Shown: positions 59,255-59,641 of the stretch, piece by piece | How the letters are laid out: each line of letters begins with the position of its first letter | Numbering within the stretch: position 1 is the first letter of the stretch | From: an uncultured Bacteroidales bacterium | Lineage (GTDB): Bacteria > Bacteroidota > Bacteroidia > Bacteroidales > Muribaculaceae | Direction: 5' to 3' | NCBI GenBank assembly: GCA_900544535.1 | Contig: UQVH01000019.1 | Span: forward strand, 1-59,641 | Length of the DNA: 59,641 bases | Translations under genes and position numbers: made by a program | The notes under the pieces: generated by a model | What the model was told of the DNA's origin: nothing | Seen by the model: the letters and a program-made list of their open reading frames with translations, nothing else | The model's database searches: none

Positions 59255-59641
59255 GTTTTGGTGTTAAATAATAATAAATAAGATTTCTTTCATGCAATTT
59301 ACTTTTCGATATAGAAAGTAGATCTTATTTATTATCAGTCAATTATGATAGAGCGCGCTACAAATGTCATCATTCTCCCTTATTAGCTCCATTTACACCT
59401 TAATTATATAGGGAGCGTCTCTGACCCGCAGCCCTCCTATTATGATTATTTTTGAATAATAAATCTTGTTAAACACCTGTTAAACTCTCTTCAGGCAGTT
59501 GCAGATCACCTTTCTAATGATTAACTTTACATTCAGAAATTCACACCTCTTTCTTCCGCGAAGCTTCGCGTTCTACTTCCCGAACATGAAGATTCCAGAT
59601 CGAAGTGCAAAACTTTGAGGTAAGAATCATCAAATCTCCTC
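59255..59641. promoter_or_regulatory. Leader and upstream region of susC
   Basis: No gene is supported. A perfect 14-bp inverted repeat (59271-59284 with 59322-59335, ATAATAAATAAGAT and complement) with a small inner ACTTT/AAAGT stem would form a hairpin ending 17 nt before the susC ATG. Two direct repeats of TGTTAAAC lie at about 59468 and 59480. No TAnnTTTG box could be found on the minus strand. Confidence 0.5.

Noticed and set aside
1..59641. CRISPR arrays, tRNA or rRNA genes
   Set aside because: I saw no regularly spaced direct repeats of CRISPR type and no cloverleaf or rRNA sequence; the regular Cys repeat at 14.6 kb and the minisatellite at 51.2 kb are not CRISPR.

Overview
The window looks like a chromosomal segment of a Bacteroidales bacterium, most likely a Muribaculaceae-type gut organism. 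The clues are a SusC/SusD pair with an accompanying surface lipoprotein, an Rnf cluster, repeated promoters of the Bacteroidetes type (a -7 box TAnnTTTG, sometimes with TTTG about 20 nt upstream), almost no Shine-Dalgarno sequences, and G+C-rich housekeeping genes. The family assignment is inference; no rRNA or tRNA gene was seen.

Layout. 1-10.3 kb: housekeeping genes, nearly all on the minus strand (queA, rpe, DedA, a uracil-DNA-glycosylase-like enzyme, flavodiiron protein, efp, slyD-like, zinc-ribbon protein, Nif3-like, aspS). 10.4-14.9 kb: an A+T-rich minus-strand cluster in the transcription order Cys-repeat precursor, radical SAM/SPASM maturase, SPASM-like partner, lipoprotein, small modification-system protein, tatA, tatC. 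14.9-16.1 kb: a gene-free stretch full of short perfect hairpins. 16.1-20.2 kb: a phosphosugar mutase, an alanine:cation symporter and a HigBA-type toxin-antitoxin pair with an operator palindrome. 20.4-26.5 kb (minus): prfB with its programmed frameshift, a FecCD-type permease and its binding lipoprotein, truA, speA. 26.7-38.6 kb (plus): OmpA/TPR lipoprotein, ion channel, cysE, THUMP methyltransferase, purD, membrane protein, pdxB and a large peptidoglycan-amidase-like exported protein. 38.6-42.8 kb: an orphan XRE repressor, then a GT2 / DUF4922 / SpoIID group. 43.1-44.3 kb: an Abi (HEPN) gene broken by a 321-bp MITE. 44.5-48.2 kb: an SH3-like exported protein, a GH28 polygalacturonase and a coupled MFS transporter. 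48.2-51.0 kb (minus): rnfD-G-E-A without rnfB or rnfC. 51.4-59.3 kb (minus): SusC, SusD and a DUF5123/DUF4957-like lipoprotein.

The most interesting system is the Cys-repeat RiPP cassette. The precursor has a textbook twin-arginine signal (SRRQFFK) followed by thirteen cysteines spaced almost perfectly as C-x3-C, and the maturation genes run straight into tatA and tatC. The simple reading is a peptide cross-linked by radical SAM chemistry in the cytoplasm, folded, and exported through the Tat pore encoded by the same operon. The families are known by name; the product, its chemistry and its role are, to my knowledge, undescribed.

Other structure: a family of 20-bp palindromes (cores GGACGCGATTAATCGCGTCC and GGACGCTTT..AAAGCGTCC) scattered singly or as inverted pairs, a second class of hairpins with TNAC or TAC loops, a diverged 9-bp minisatellite beside the rnf cluster, and MITE-type inverted repeats. 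Start codons were often set by finding the -7 promoter box inside the longest frame.
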